Below, one piece after another: positions 22,313 through 31,662 of a DNA stretch of 38,373 bases. The notes under the pieces were generated by a model that was given only the letters and a program-made list of their open reading frames with translations, ran no database searches and had not been told where the DNA came from. Each line of letters opens with the position of its first letter. Position 1 is the stretch's first letter. The position numbers and the translations under genes are program-made. Source of the DNA: an uncultured Eubacteriales bacterium (lineage in GTDB: Bacteria; Bacillota; Clostridia; Oscillospirales; Oscillospiraceae); NCBI GenBank assembly GCA_900319695.1, contig ONPN01000046.1, positions 1 through 38,373 on the forward strand. The letters are read 5' to 3'.

Positions 22313-23949
22313 AGTCCGTATACCTCTTTGCCGAACTTTCCGCGGAATTCCTCCGGGGCTTCGAGGTCGCAGTAGGGGTCGAGCCAGTAGAAGCTGTACT
22401 CCTGATAGTTGTAGCCCATCTGGTTGCGCAGCAGCTCGTAGCGCGGGACCCAGTAATACTTCGGCTCCTCCGGATCGTAGCGGGTATAGCGCCAGTATTC
22501 CTCCGTGGGGTCCTCGGTCGTGGTGTTGATGGTGCAGCCCGGCGCGACGGACTTCATTTGTGCCACCTGATCGGCGGGCACGGGCGTCTTGCAGCCGATC
22601 CAGAGGCGTTCCAGCTCGGTCATGCCGTACAGCGGGGAAATATCCGTGATGTTGGGGCAGCCCGCGATGTTGAGGTGGTGGATCTTCGTGCAGCTCGCGA
22701 GAGGACTGAGGTCCTTGATATTGGTGGAGTTGAGCTCCAGATACTCAAGGTTGGGGCAGTTTCTGAGGGGGCTGATGTCCGTGATGGCGGTCATGGCGAC
22801 GATCAGCACTTCGAGCTTCGGCATGGCTCCGAGGAAGCTGAAATCGGCCAGCTCGTAGTTGTGGCCGAGGTCAAGATACTTGACGTCGGTACAGTATTTC
22901 AGCACGGAGGCGTCGTAGATCATGCCGCCGACCGTGGGCTTGGAGGCGAGGATGCGCTCCACGTCGGTACGCACGCTGTAGTAGTCGCCGAACCAGACGC
23001 GCCAGACGATCTTGGTCTGGGGGAAGAGGTCGCGCAGACGCTCCAGGGATTCGTTGGAGACGTCGGTGCTGTCCATGTCAAGGTAGGTGCAGTTGTTCAT
23101 GCAGGAGAGCACGGAGTACAGCGCGTCGCCGTTGTCGGTGATCTTCACGCCGCGGTAGTCCAGCTTCTCCGTGTCGAGGTCGACGTCCTTGCCGTAGAGC
23201 GTAAAGCTGTAGTGGAACTTCACGTTGGGCTGCACGGATTTGAGCAGGGCGATATCCGCCCAGGGGATCATACCCGCCGTCTCGCTGCCGAGCTCCACAG
23301 TCTGCAGGTTGGGCATGCAGGAGAGCATGACAGCCAGCTCCTGCACATCTTCGCGGCGGGCGTCGTGCAAATCAAGGCTTGTCGCGTCGCCGTCGAAGAC
23401 ACGGCCGCCGATGAGGGCGGAGAAGTGAAACTCAGCGTGCGGCAGGACTGCCCGGATGGTCTGCATGTCCTGGATGCCGAACTGTGCGCCGCCGACCTCA
23501 CCGAAGCGCAGCCGCTGCACATCGGTCATAAAGCTCAGCGCGTCAAGCAGCGCGGGGACCTGATCGCTTGTCAGGCGCGTCAGGTCGAGCTCCTGCGTGT
23601 TGCTGTCCACGATCTGGCCGTCCGGCAGGGGGATTGAGAACAGGACGTTGACCTCCGGGTGCGCCTTGGCCCAGGCGGCCAGCTCCGAATAGCAGTCGCT
23701 GCCGCGGAAGTCCACGCTTTTCAGCTTCGGGAAGTAGGCAAGCTGGGCGATCTCCCGCTTGGTGATTTTGGCTTTGAGAGTCTCCGTATCAACGGAGAGG
23801 CGTTCGCCGCCCAGTTCGATCTTGACGCTGCCGAACAGCGGAGGGATGATCCACGGCGCCTCGTGATAGATGCCGGACATGCCGAAGATCAGCGCGCCGC
23901 CTATAATCAGCAGGGCAAGCAGCCGCTGCATCGCTGTCTTAAAAGTCAT
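22309..23949 (-). CDS. Membrane-anchored leucine-rich-repeat protein 1 of tandem array
   Basis: 546 aa, the first and longest of four paralogues. Residues about 9-30 are a membrane anchor without a lipobox, unlike the other three. Two copies of an N-terminal module appear (LAAWAKAHPEVNVLFSIPLP, and a second ending in TVELGSETAGM). Then come the YSVRTDVERILASKP block and about five 22-residue LRRs (VKYLDLGHNYELADFSFLGA, LEVLIVAMTAITDISPLRNC, LEYLELNSTNIKDLSPLASC). The C-terminus has FYWLDPYCDLE where the paralogues have WNDPLY. GGGGAGAG precedes the ATG, and the promoter at 24024-24052 should drive all four genes and nadE. Confidence 0.86.
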   Translation of the reverse strand: MTFKTAMQRLLALLIIGGALIFGMSGIYHEAPWIIPPLFGSVKIELGGERLSVDTETLKAKITKREIAQLAYFPKLKSVDFRGSDCYSELAAWAKAHPEVNVLFSIPLPDGQIVDSNTQELDLTRLTSDQVPALLDALSFMTDVQRLRFGEVGGAQFGIQDMQTIRAVLPHAEFHFSALIGGRVFDGDATSLDLHDARREDVQELAVMLSCMPNLQTVELGSETAGMIPWADIALLKSVQPNVKFHYSFTLYGKDVDLDTEKLDYRGVKITDNGDALYSVLSCMNNCTYLDMDSTDVSNESLERLRDLFPQTKIVWRVWFGDYYSVRTDVERILASKPTVGGMIYDASVLKYCTDVKYLDLGHNYELADFSFLGAMPKLEVLIVAMTAITDISPLRNCPNLEYLELNSTNIKDLSPLASCTKIHHLNIAGCPNITDISPLYGMTELERLWIGCKTPVPADQVAQMKSVAPGCTINTTTEDPTEEYWRYTRYDPEEPKYYWVPRYELLRNQMGYNYQEYSFYWLDPYCDLEAPEEFRGKFGKEVYGL

Positions 23950-24023
23950 ACTCTCTCTCCCCTGGGTTATTTACACCCGCGCGTCCGAAAAAGCGCGGCT
24001 TTGAAATCACGTAGCAATAAAAA

Positions 24024-24052
24024 ATTATATCATTCACAGACGGGTTTTGCAA
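24024..24052 (-). promoter_or_regulatory. Promoter of the LRR-nadE operon
   Basis: Minus-strand TTGCAA (24047-24052), a 17-base spacer and TATAAT (24024-24029). The leader is about 70 bases. A 10-bp hairpin (AGAGCGGCAT/ATGCCGCTCT, about 24059-24091) lies just upstream. The rest of 23950-24145 shows nothing else. Confidence 0.7.
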
Positions 24053-24145
24053 GCCAAAGAGCGGCATAATCGCGCAAAAAATGCCGCTCTCGCAAACAAA
24101 AACGGCGAGGGCGAAAAATTGAAAAAGAAAATTTTGAAAAATTGC

Positions 24146-24174
24146 TTGACAAATCGGAATCCGTCTGCTATTAT
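24146..24174 (+). promoter_or_regulatory. Promoter of the tRNA pair
   Basis: TTGACA (24146-24151), a 17-base spacer and TATTAT (24169-24174), 11 bases before tRNA-Asp, typical of stable RNA genes. Confidence 0.85.
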
Positions 24175-24185
24175 AACGACGCTGT

Positions 24186-24262
24186 GGCCGGGTAGTTCAG
24201 TCGGTTAGAACGCCGGCCTGTCACGCCGGAGGTCGAGGGTTCAAGTCCCTTCTCGGTCGCCA
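24186..24262 (+). tRNA. tRNA-Asp (GTC)
   Basis: 77 nt with CCA encoded. The anticodon stem GCCGG/CCGGC-type pairing holds the loop CTGTCAC, anticodon GTC. The acceptor stem GGCCGGG pairs with CTCGGTC with two G-U pairs, and the T-arm has GTTCAAG. It is followed by a 9-bp hairpin (24268-24289) before the next tRNA, probably a processing signal. Confidence 0.96.
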
Positions 24263-24296
24263 CAGATATGCCCCTTTTATAAGGGGCATATACTTT

Positions 24297-24372
<76 letters not shown>

Positions 24373-24384
24373 GTAGCAGCTCCA
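24373..24384 (+). repeat. Direct repeat of the tRNA-Thr 3' end
   Basis: The last 12 bases of tRNA-Thr (GTAGCAGCTCCA, 24361-24372) are repeated exactly and without a gap. Such a copy can be the scar of site-specific integration at a tRNA, or replication slippage. Confidence 0.7.
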
Positions 24385-24423
24385 AAAGAGACACGATTTT
24401 GCATGAAATCGTGTCTCTTTTTT
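24384..24423 (+). terminator. Terminator of the tRNA transcript
   Basis: A perfect 16-bp inverted repeat (24384-24399 with 24406-24421, loop TTGCATG-like) ends in a run of T residues. Confidence 0.9.
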
Positions 24424-24681
24424 GCGTTTTGGGGAAAAATCGGAACCTGCGGAACAGCCTGACCCACACGCCGACCCACACGGGCAAAACCCGCAACTTG
24501 AGGTGTGCCAACGGTTTGCGGCATCGCTGTGGGTCAGTTTTTTATAAATGGCACTGTATTTAGGCTTTGGCGCAGTCTTCGATTTCCGCCTTTAACAAAA
24601 TCTGATCGCGCCGGGGAAACGAGCTTTGCACTCCTCCCCGGTGCTTTTCTTTGTTTTGCGACGCAAACGGTGAGGCCGCTG
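24424..24681. other. Gene-free stretch with an inverted repeat, between tRNA block and accessory region
   Basis: No convincing gene. A perfect 10-bp inverted repeat CTGACCCACA/TGTGGGTCAG (24459-24468 with 24528-24537) encloses a tandem GACCCACAC pair (24461-24482) and a CGGG/CCCG hairpin, and is followed by TTTTTT. It may be a terminator with a long loop, or recombinase-type sites next to the tRNA. Confidence 0.4.
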
Positions 24682-25323
24682 TTATCTGAGTGCCTCCACT
24701 GACCAATCCTGATTTTGCAGCATTGCGCGTCCTACGCCGATCAGGTCAGCCGTGTCTTCGCGCAAAAGGCTCTCCGCTTCCTCGGCGGTTTTCACTCCGC
24801 CTGTGAGGATTACAGGAATCTGAACATTCTTCTTTGCCAGAATACTCAGCTCCGAGAACCAGCCGGGCTGTGTGTTGTCCTTCACGGTAAAGCCATTTAA
24901 GCCGCCGGAGATATCCAGCATATCGGCGCCTGCCTCCGCAAAGATGCAGCCTGCCTCGGGAATTTCCTCTTTTCTGCTGCCCCCGGCCATATAGTCGTAT
25001 GCGCCGAAGCGGATCGCAATCGGGAAATCCGCGCCTGCTGCGGTTCGTACAGCTTTGAGGATCTCCACATGCAGTCTGGTTCTGCCATCCAGTGTTTGTC
25101 CGCTGTATTCGTCTGTACGGTGATTGGTGAGCGGAGAATAAAACTGATTGAGCAGATAGCCGTGTGCACTGTGAATCTCCACCCCGTCAAGCCCGGCCTC
25201 TTTCACGCGCAAAGCCGCACCTACAAAACACTTCTTTACAGCCAATGCCGCTTCGCCTGCGGTCCTGGTCATCATTGTCTGTGCGAAGGGATCGGTGCGC
25301 CGTTCAGCTTTGCTGTGACCCAT
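24682..25323 (-). pseudogene. 5'-truncated old-yellow-enzyme family NADH:flavin oxidoreductase
   Basis: 213 codons matching the second half of the roughly 350-residue OYE barrel: KEAGLDGVEIHSAHGYLLNQF, SPLTNHRTDEYSG, the FMN-phosphate region PVILTGGVKTAEEA and the closing DLIGVGRAMLQNQDW. The first 140 or so residues, with the N-terminal FMN-binding strands and catalytic Tyr, are missing. The frame begins inside the last codons of the upstream phosphatase gene (20-base overlap), so an original 5' end was lost and the remnant joined to that operon. A functional protein is unlikely. Confidence 0.8.
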
Positions 25324-27691
25324 GATATTTCAGACACAGCATCGTCATATCGTCAAATTGGGGCACATCTCTGGCGAAAGCATCAATCTGACTGCGGATA
25401 TGATTCACCAGCGTCTGCGGATCAGACGATGGGGAGTTGTCCGCCGCCTGGACTACCCGATCCTCTCCAAATAGTTCATCCTGGATATTGGTCGCTTCTG
25501 TGATACCGTCAGTATATTGGAAAATCATGTCTCCTGGCTGCAACTGGATACATTGATCCCGGTATTTTACAGGATGTAAAGGATCTGCCGGCACACGCGG
25601 GGAAAACACAGCAAGCGGAAGACCTGTCTTTTTAGGTATAAGCTGCCATTTCCCCTCACTGTACAGCATCATCAGCTCATGGCCGGCATCGGCAAAAGTT
25701 AAACTGCCGGTGGAAATCTCCAGAATGCCAAACCAGACCGTAACAAACATGTTATCTTCGTTGTCCGCCGCCAACTGTTCATTGATCTTTTCCAGAACAC
25801 CGGCCGGGCTGAAGCCCATCTGTGCGGCAGATTTCAGCAGGGCTCTGGTTATCATCATAAATAACGCAGCAGGGACTCCTTTCCCGCTGACATCCGCCAC
25901 CGCCATGGCCAGGTGATCGTCATCAACGAAAAAGAAATCATAGAAATCACCGCCTACCTCTTTGGCAGGATTCATGGAAGCGAAAATATCAAACTCTCTG
26001 CGGTTCGGAAATGGCGGAAAACTATTTGGTAAAAAATGTGCCTGAATACTGGAGGCCATGCTAAGTTCTGTCTCGATGCGCTGCTTCTCCTGTATATCCC
26101 GCGTCCTATTCTGCTCATATTCATTGAGTTCCGATGTCATAAAATCAAAGGATTTTGATAAAAACCAGATTTCATAACCGCCCTTCACCGAGAGCGGCTC
26201 TGTTTTCTTGTTTCCATCTGCGAAAAAGCCTTGGATATAGCGGGAAATCATAAAAATGGGCTTTAAGAATGCCCGATCAAGCAAAATAAGCAGGACCACC
26301 AGCGTTACAAAATATAACAGGAGCACCGGAACCAACTCTCGAATCGAATTCTTGATGGTTTCAGTCTGCTGTTTCTCCACATCAATGTCCGCTCCGATCA
26401 GCGCCAGCACCTGTCCATCCGCGCCTTTATACGGATAAAACCAGTCGAGATTGTGTCCGTAGCTGTTGTTCTGCTCGGAATATCGATCGGTGAACTCTCC
26501 CGCCAGGGCAAGCAGTTCCGTTTCCGTCAGAAAGCTGCTGTCAGACCATACACTCGCGCCGGGCCAACCAAGGGTCTCCAGCACAATTTTGTCCTCTTCG
26601 TCCGACGAGGCGACGGCTATCACAAAAGAACGGGTGCCCTCGTTCGTATCAATGGTCTCCACATACAGATTCTGAAGATTGAAGGCCCGGCAAAGGATGC
26701 GCATATCCGTCCGTACACTTTGATAAAGCGCCGTGTTGTCAGGATCGCTCAGCTCTCCCAGTCCGACATCATCCAATACGTGGGCAGTGAGCGTGAAGAT
26801 GCCTTTCGCACTCTCATAACCCTCCCGTATTGCCTTTTGGCGGCTAAATAAATAGATCGTCGGGCCATAAATGAGCATGGCACAGAGAAGTAAAAGAGTA
26901 AAAATCCGAATGACGAGTTCCTTCAGCCGAACGCGCTCGATGAATATGACGCAGTTGGCCATGAGCACAGCCATGACCGTAACAGTATAGGCTATCGCGA
27001 ACTGCGGCTGATAGGCGGTGACCATAAAGACGACAACAGAGACTGTCGCAAATATCATTACGGAGGCTTTCTTCCATTTCTCAAGCTGGGAGCGAGCGGT
27101 TTCAGCCGCCAGAAGAATAAAGACAATCAAGATATAGCCAGAGCCTATCGAATAGCCCCATGCTTTTTCAAACACCCCGTCCGAACTGACACGGAACAGC
27201 ACAGGCGTAAAGAAGTTGGTCAGACACAGCATCTGGGTAAACAAAAGCAGGCCGCGCATGACAGCATACAGCCGCTCTGGCCGCGCACCTGCCGGCCGAA
27301 GCACAGCACAGGCATAGCGCCAGAACAGATACATGAGTGTATTCACAGTCATATAAAATGAAACAGAGCTCATCAGGTTAAGAAGCCGCATAGCCGGATT
27401 GCCGTCCGCAAACCACATCAGCGCGTCCAGAAACAGGACAAGCGCATTCACAAAAAGCAAGGAAGAAAACGCAGGCCAGATCCGAACCTGATGGTTTTTC
27501 ACCGAGATACAGCCGTAGCAGAGCAGGGCGCACGCAAGTGTCCCCAGCATATCCATGCTGAGATTGAATACGTCCGAGATCGCCGCTGTATAAAGGCGTT
27601 TATGAAGGCACATGCCGACTATCCCTGCCGCCATCAAGCAGATTACGGCAAAGCCCGCAGCTTGTGTCCATTTTTTTCGGTGGAGCATCAT
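25304..27691 (-). CDS. Membrane-bound PP2C/SpoIIE-type serine phosphatase
   Basis: 795 aa from the ATG at 27691, which overlaps the upstream permease stop (ATGA). Residues about 5-270 have seven or eight membrane helices. An outer sensor-like domain (about 285-430) is followed by another helix (about 450-475), a HAMP-like linker (LKPIFMISRYIQGFF), a coiled-coil segment, and a SpoIIE phosphatase domain (about 545-790). Metal-binding acids appear in GGDFYDFFFVDDDHLAMAVADVSGKG, QYTDGITEA and FDDMTMLCLKY. Such proteins dephosphorylate anti-sigma-factor antagonists in partner-switching pathways. Co-translation with an ABC exporter is unusual. The partner proteins are not coded here. Confidence 0.9.
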   Translation of the reverse strand: MMLHRKKWTQAAGFAVICLMAAGIVGMCLHKRLYTAAISDVFNLSMDMLGTLACALLCYGCISVKNHQVRIWPAFSSLLFVNALVLFLDALMWFADGNPAMRLLNLMSSVSFYMTVNTLMYLFWRYACAVLRPAGARPERLYAVMRGLLLFTQMLCLTNFFTPVLFRVSSDGVFEKAWGYSIGSGYILIVFILLAAETARSQLEKWKKASVMIFATVSVVVFMVTAYQPQFAIAYTVTVMAVLMANCVIFIERVRLKELVIRIFTLLLLCAMLIYGPTIYLFSRQKAIREGYESAKGIFTLTAHVLDDVGLGELSDPDNTALYQSVRTDMRILCRAFNLQNLYVETIDTNEGTRSFVIAVASSDEEDKIVLETLGWPGASVWSDSSFLTETELLALAGEFTDRYSEQNNSYGHNLDWFYPYKGADGQVLALIGADIDVEKQQTETIKNSIRELVPVLLLYFVTLVVLLILLDRAFLKPIFMISRYIQGFFADGNKKTEPLSVKGGYEIWFLSKSFDFMTSELNEYEQNRTRDIQEKQRIETELSMASSIQAHFLPNSFPPFPNRREFDIFASMNPAKEVGGDFYDFFFVDDDHLAMAVADVSGKGVPAALFMMITRALLKSAAQMGFSPAGVLEKINEQLAADNEDNMFVTVWFGILEISTGSLTFADAGHELMMLYSEGKWQLIPKKTGLPLAVFSPRVPADPLHPVKYRDQCIQLQPGDMIFQYTDGITEATNIQDELFGEDRVVQAADNSPSSDPQTLVNHIRSQIDAFARDVPQFDDMTMLCLKYHGSQQS

Positions 27692-28854
27692 CTCTTCATT
27701 TGGCAGGACGATACAATCACGGTCAGGATCAAAAGCAGCAGGAAGAAGCCTGCCTGTGCCCCAAAGCAAACCCAAATGTCATGCATCGTCCCAGTCTGCG
27801 CGCCAGAAAGAATGTCGATTGCTTTCACATACCAATAACCGGGAAGGAGCTTCCCCACGGTAAGGACGCTGCTGTCCAACATGCTCTGTGGGAGAAATGC
27901 CCCGCACAGGAAACTCATCCCAAGACCAACGATCTGCGAAATCATCCCGACTGCCATCGTGCCAAGACGGAAGGAACACAGGAAGATAGAGAACATGGCT
28001 GTCAGAAGGGCGAAGAGGAAAGCGTCACCCACTGCAAGTGCGCAGTTCATGCCTTTATAGAATCCGCCATAGAGGATCATGCCGCAGGCCATGAATGTCA
28101 GCCAGATCAGCACGACCATCACAGCACTTCCCAGAAAGGTCTGGGCGATCGCGGATGAGGTGCTGACGCTAGAGCATTGAATACGCTTTTGCTGATCGCC
28201 GCTGTTCAGGCTCAGCAGGATCGGACAGAGCGCATTGGTGATGACAGCAACAAAAATATACGTCAGCAGCCGGAAGAACACAGAGAAGCTCTCTGTGAAA
28301 TTTTCATCCTTAATCTCCTTGGCAGGATCGGCGACGATCTCCACCGGGATCTCACGGGCAAGGTCTTTTTCAGCCTCCGGGATTGCCTCGGGAAGTTCGA
28401 GCCCCAGCGCCATCCTGGTGCGGACCGAGCGGACATAGTCGTTTAAGTACAGGCTCATCATGGCAGCGGCGTAGCTGTCGTGCATATGGTAAGTCTCAAA
28501 TAGCGTTTCCTCCGCCGTATCCTCATCCGCATTCAGCAAACGCGACTCATAACCCGCTCGAATGACAAGCGCGTAATCCACGATTTCGTAGTACATGGCG
28601 TCCAGAATCATCTGCCGGTCATGCGGAAGCTCCACGATATCGTTATTTGCTGCCAGGTTTTCGATGAGCCGACGGCTTGCCTCGCTTTGATCTTCGTCAT
28701 AGATGTACAGGCTCAGGGAGGTCTCCTCAAAATTGCTTTGCTCACGGGTAGCCCTTGTCATGGGAAAGCAGATCGTCATAAACACGGCGAGGAACAGTAG
28801 TGAGATCCCGATCTTGGAACGGGCAATCTTGAAAAACAGCTTAAAGACTTGCAT
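27688..28854 (-). CDS. ABC-2 type permease, subunit 2
   Basis: 388 aa. It has one N-terminal membrane helix (about 13-32), a large outer domain (about 33-205, with YIYDEDQSEASRRLIE) and five to six helices at about 210-385. This is the ABC2_membrane_3/YhgE-like plan of exporters. It pairs with the permease coded just upstream (14-base overlap at 28841-28854) and the ATPase at 30204-31187. Its stop overlaps the phosphatase start. The substrate is unknown; peptides, lipids or antimicrobials are the usual candidates. Confidence 0.88.
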   Translation of the reverse strand: MQVFKLFFKIARSKIGISLLFLAVFMTICFPMTRATREQSNFEETSLSLYIYDEDQSEASRRLIENLAANNDIVELPHDRQMILDAMYYEIVDYALVIRAGYESRLLNADEDTAEETLFETYHMHDSYAAAMMSLYLNDYVRSVRTRMALGLELPEAIPEAEKDLAREIPVEIVADPAKEIKDENFTESFSVFFRLLTYIFVAVITNALCPILLSLNSGDQQKRIQCSSVSTSSAIAQTFLGSAVMVVLIWLTFMACGMILYGGFYKGMNCALAVGDAFLFALLTAMFSIFLCSFRLGTMAVGMISQIVGLGMSFLCGAFLPQSMLDSSVLTVGKLLPGYWYVKAIDILSGAQTGTMHDIWVCFGAQAGFFLLLLILTVIVSSCQMKR

Positions 28855-30187
28855 ACTGTCTCCTCCTTGTCAGAAGAAATCCCAGCAGAACAAATACCGC
28901 CGTAAAGATCAGCATGGCCAACAGCTTCCCAAAATAGCGTGTCAGGTCCGCGTCGACACTCAGATAATACAGGGAATCGCAGACGACGGCCGCCGGATTG
29001 AGCGCGTTGACAATCGGCGACCTGGTAATCAAAAGTCCCTTGATGCCGGGAACCATCGCTCCGCTTAAAAAGCAGAGCGTCATGTTCAGGGCCATAATAA
29101 TGCCGGTTTTCGCGCCCTGGCTCCATTTCCCGATGCCGCCGAAGCAGAAGCCCATCGCCACGCCCATCATGCCCCCGCAGACGCCTGTGAGGTAGACCCA
29201 AGGCAGGCGGTCGCCAAAATCAACCTTCAGCACAAAGACCAGGAAGGTCACGGTTACGCTCACGCAGGCAATCTCCGAGACGAAATAGCCCATCAGGCTC
29301 GCAAGAACAGCGATTAGTTTCGGCGTCCCCGAGCAGCTGCGCCTTGCGCCGACGGCGGAGAGGTTTGCCTGATGGTTGACCGCGATTGAGAGTCCCGCCA
29401 GGGAACCGAAGATCGCGACCATGGCGATCAGGTTATACATGTAGCTGGCAAAGGGATCGGTGTTTCCCTTTGTCAATTCCAGATTCGTGACAACCGGCGC
29501 GTCAAACTCCATGACCTTCGCGGCCTTTTCGCTGTTTCCGCCTTCGCCCGCGCCGTTTTGCCGCGCAAGCTCCCGCCCCATGATCTGGAGGTTCGCGTAC
29601 ATTTCGGCCATCTTTTTAATCGTGGTCTGCGCCACACCGCTGCCCTTCACCTTTAAGGAGAGACGGGTTTCCGGGATCAGCTCGCCGCCCTGATACATCC
29701 CGACAAACTGCTCCAGATATCCTCTATCAAGCCAGCTCAAAAATTCCGTCCAGCTCTCATCCTCCGTGTCCGTATCAGGAAGTCTGCCTTCTGTCAGATA
29801 CTGCCTGATAGCGTCCATGGCGGCGGCGTTCTGCTCCGCGCTGAGAACAGGTGCTGATTCTTCGCCCTCAGGCGGATCAATGACAAGGATACCCTTGATC
29901 TCGCCGCTCTCCAGCAGAGCATAGGCTTTCTCTTCATCACAGTAGGTTGTGTTCAGAATCGGGTTTTTGGCCTCCGCCATCGCGTCCATAACGAGATGGA
30001 AGATCACGTCTTCCTTATGCTCCACAACTGCGGCGGGCACGGCGGAAAAGGAATTCTTTTCATAGATGCTGCCAAAGGTGAATTTATAGAGAACGCCCAT
30101 CACGAGTGGAAACAGCAGCAGCCACACAATGACCTGCCTGTTCCGGAGATTCTGAAGAATCTCGTATTTTACAGCATTGAAAAACAT
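28841..30187 (-). CDS. ABC-2 type permease, subunit 1
   Basis: 448 aa from the ATG at 30187, with GGAGGG upstream; an in-frame start at 30406 lies inside the ATPase gene and is rejected. A first helix (about 19-38) is followed by a large outer domain (about 39-230, including ILVIDPPEGEESAPVL) and six helices in the C-terminal half, ending RRRQYASL. It is the sister of the 27688-28854 permease; two different half-permeases of this shape usually form a heterodimer with one type of ATPase. Confidence 0.88.
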   Translation of the reverse strand: MFFNAVKYEILQNLRNRQVIVWLLLFPLVMGVLYKFTFGSIYEKNSFSAVPAAVVEHKEDVIFHLVMDAMAEAKNPILNTTYCDEEKAYALLESGEIKGILVIDPPEGEESAPVLSAEQNAAAMDAIRQYLTEGRLPDTDTEDESWTEFLSWLDRGYLEQFVGMYQGGELIPETRLSLKVKGSGVAQTTIKKMAEMYANLQIMGRELARQNGAGEGGNSEKAAKVMEFDAPVVTNLELTKGNTDPFASYMYNLIAMVAIFGSLAGLSIAVNHQANLSAVGARRSCSGTPKLIAVLASLMGYFVSEIACVSVTVTFLVFVLKVDFGDRLPWVYLTGVCGGMMGVAMGFCFGGIGKWSQGAKTGIIMALNMTLCFLSGAMVPGIKGLLITRSPIVNALNPAAVVCDSLYYLSVDADLTRYFGKLLAMLIFTAVFVLLGFLLTRRRQYASL

Positions 30188-30203
30188 CGTGTTTCCCTCC
30201 GCC

Positions 30204-31187
30204 TCACTTTTTCTTTTTTGCGGTCGGCTCTTCCGGCCGCTCATTTTTATCCCGCAGCTCTTTGCCGGTAATTGTGAGGAACACATCGTTGAGCGTGGGC
30301 AGCTCCGAATAGACGCGCCCAAAGTCAAGATTCTCGCTCCGAATGAGCTCCATGATCTGCAGAAGATTGTGCCTGCCGCCGGCGCAGCCCACTGTGAGTT
30401 TTCCATCTGCCCAGTTTACGTCATTCACATGGGTGAGGCTGCGCATCTTTTGGAATACGGTGCTGTCCGGCTCAGCCATTTCGACGTAAATGGTCTCCGT
30501 GTTTTTGATCGTGCGCTTGAGCTCGTCCTTTGTCCCCTCGGCGATCTTCTTGCCTCTGTCCATGATGCAGATTCTTGTGCAGATCTGTTCGACCTCCTCC
30601 ATGTAATGCGAGGTATAGATTACGGTCGCGCCCCGCCTGTTAAGTTCGACAATCCCCTCCAGGATCTTGTTGCGGCTCTGCGGATCGACCGCCACCGTCG
30701 GTTCATCGAGGATAATGAGCTCCGGCTTATGCGCGATGCCGCAGGCAATATTCAGACGGCGCAGCAGGCCTCCCGAGAGCTTCCTGGGCCGGAATTTCAC
30801 GAAATCCTCCAGGCCGACAAACGCAATAGCCTCGTCAACACACTGTTTGCGCTGCGCCCAGTCTTTGATGTACAGGCCACAAAAGCAGTCCACGTTTTCA
30901 TAAACGGTCAGCTCGTTAAGTACGGCCACGTTCTGCGGAATGATCCCGATCCTGCTTTTCAGATCATAGCTCACAGGCGTCATCGTTTCTCCAAAAATCC
31001 GGATCGTCCCCTCGTCATAGCTCAGCAGGGAAAGGAGACAGCTGATCGTCGTGGTCTTGCCGGACCCGTTTGGCCCCAGAAGGCCAAAAATCTCGCCCTC
31101 TTCGATCTCAAGATTCAGATGATCCAGCGCCCTCAGTTCGGCGTAGTTTTTTACCAGATTTTCAATTTTTACAACGGTTTTTCCCAT
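30204..31187 (-). CDS. ABC transporter ATP-binding protein
   Basis: 327 aa. Walker A GPNGSGKTT (about 38-46), Q-loop GIIPQNVAV, signature LSGGLLRRL, Walker B LIILDEPTVAVDP and the switch His in YTSHYMEE are all intact, so it should hydrolyse ATP. The C-terminal 90 residues are an accessory domain ending in a Lys run. It is of the DrrA/CcmA-like export group. GGAGGAAGAC precedes the ATG; the permeases follow by 16 bases. Upstream, on the other strand, is a LytTR regulator that may control it, because LytTR-DUF3021 pairs often sit beside ABC exporters. Confidence 0.94.
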   Translation of the reverse strand: MGKTVVKIENLVKNYAELRALDHLNLEIEEGEIFGLLGPNGSGKTTTISCLLSLLSYDEGTIRIFGETMTPVSYDLKSRIGIIPQNVAVLNELTVYENVDCFCGLYIKDWAQRKQCVDEAIAFVGLEDFVKFRPRKLSGGLLRRLNIACGIAHKPELIILDEPTVAVDPQSRNKILEGIVELNRRGATVIYTSHYMEEVEQICTRICIMDRGKKIAEGTKDELKRTIKNTETIYVEMAEPDSTVFQKMRSLTHVNDVNWADGKLTVGCAGGRHNLLQIMELIRSENLDFGRVYSELPTLNDVFLTITGKELRDKNERPEEPTAKKKK

Positions 31188-31410
31188 GTCTTCCTCCTTT
31201 TTCCTCTCGGCGCAAAAGCATCGTACATCAAGTTTCGAATTTGTTCGTAACAGAGTATTTGCAGCCCTATTATAATGGATAATCTGCGATTCAGGGGCAC
31301 CGCTTGTGCCGAATTTCCTACCGCTTACTCCATATTGCTTGCGTCTTCCGAGGTTATTTTATATATTAAGTTTAATAGATCATTATGTGGCCTGCGTTTT
31401 TTTGTGAAAT
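31188..31410. other. Intergenic region between divergent ABC operon and LytTR locus
   Basis: AT-rich 223 bases. A TATAAT-like box is found near 31271, but no good -35 partner on either strand. I could not make out a paired LytTR-type direct repeat with certainty. This is where the control sites should be. Confidence 0.3.
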
Positions 31411-31662
31411 ATGAGTGAAACGAGAATGAGATACCATCAGGAATGCCAAGAAGCATATATCTCAGCGCAATGTCCCCTGTTTGCCTGCCGGGTCTGCCGG
31501 ACGAAAACAGGCTGGGAGCATCAGCGCTGGTGTGCGCTTTCGGATGTGCTCAGGCCGACGTGCGCTGAATGCCGCTATTGGGAGCAGCGCCTGGAAACAT
31601 GCGGACATCCGTTACACAGAAAGTTGGGGATCACACATGAAAACCATTCGAATCCGATTTGA
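31411..31662 (+). CDS. Possible small Cys-rich protein
   Basis: 83 codons. Eight Cys, several in pairs (CRVC, CAEC), plus His residues suggest a metal-binding fold if it is real. It lacks a ribosome site before the ATG and overlaps the LytTR gene by 26 bases. I do not recognise it. It may be a spurious frame or a decayed gene. Confidence 0.3.
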   Translation: MSETRMRYHQECQEAYISAQCPLFACRVCRTKTGWEHQRWCALSDVLRPTCAECRYWEQRLETCGHPLHRKLGITHENHSNPI

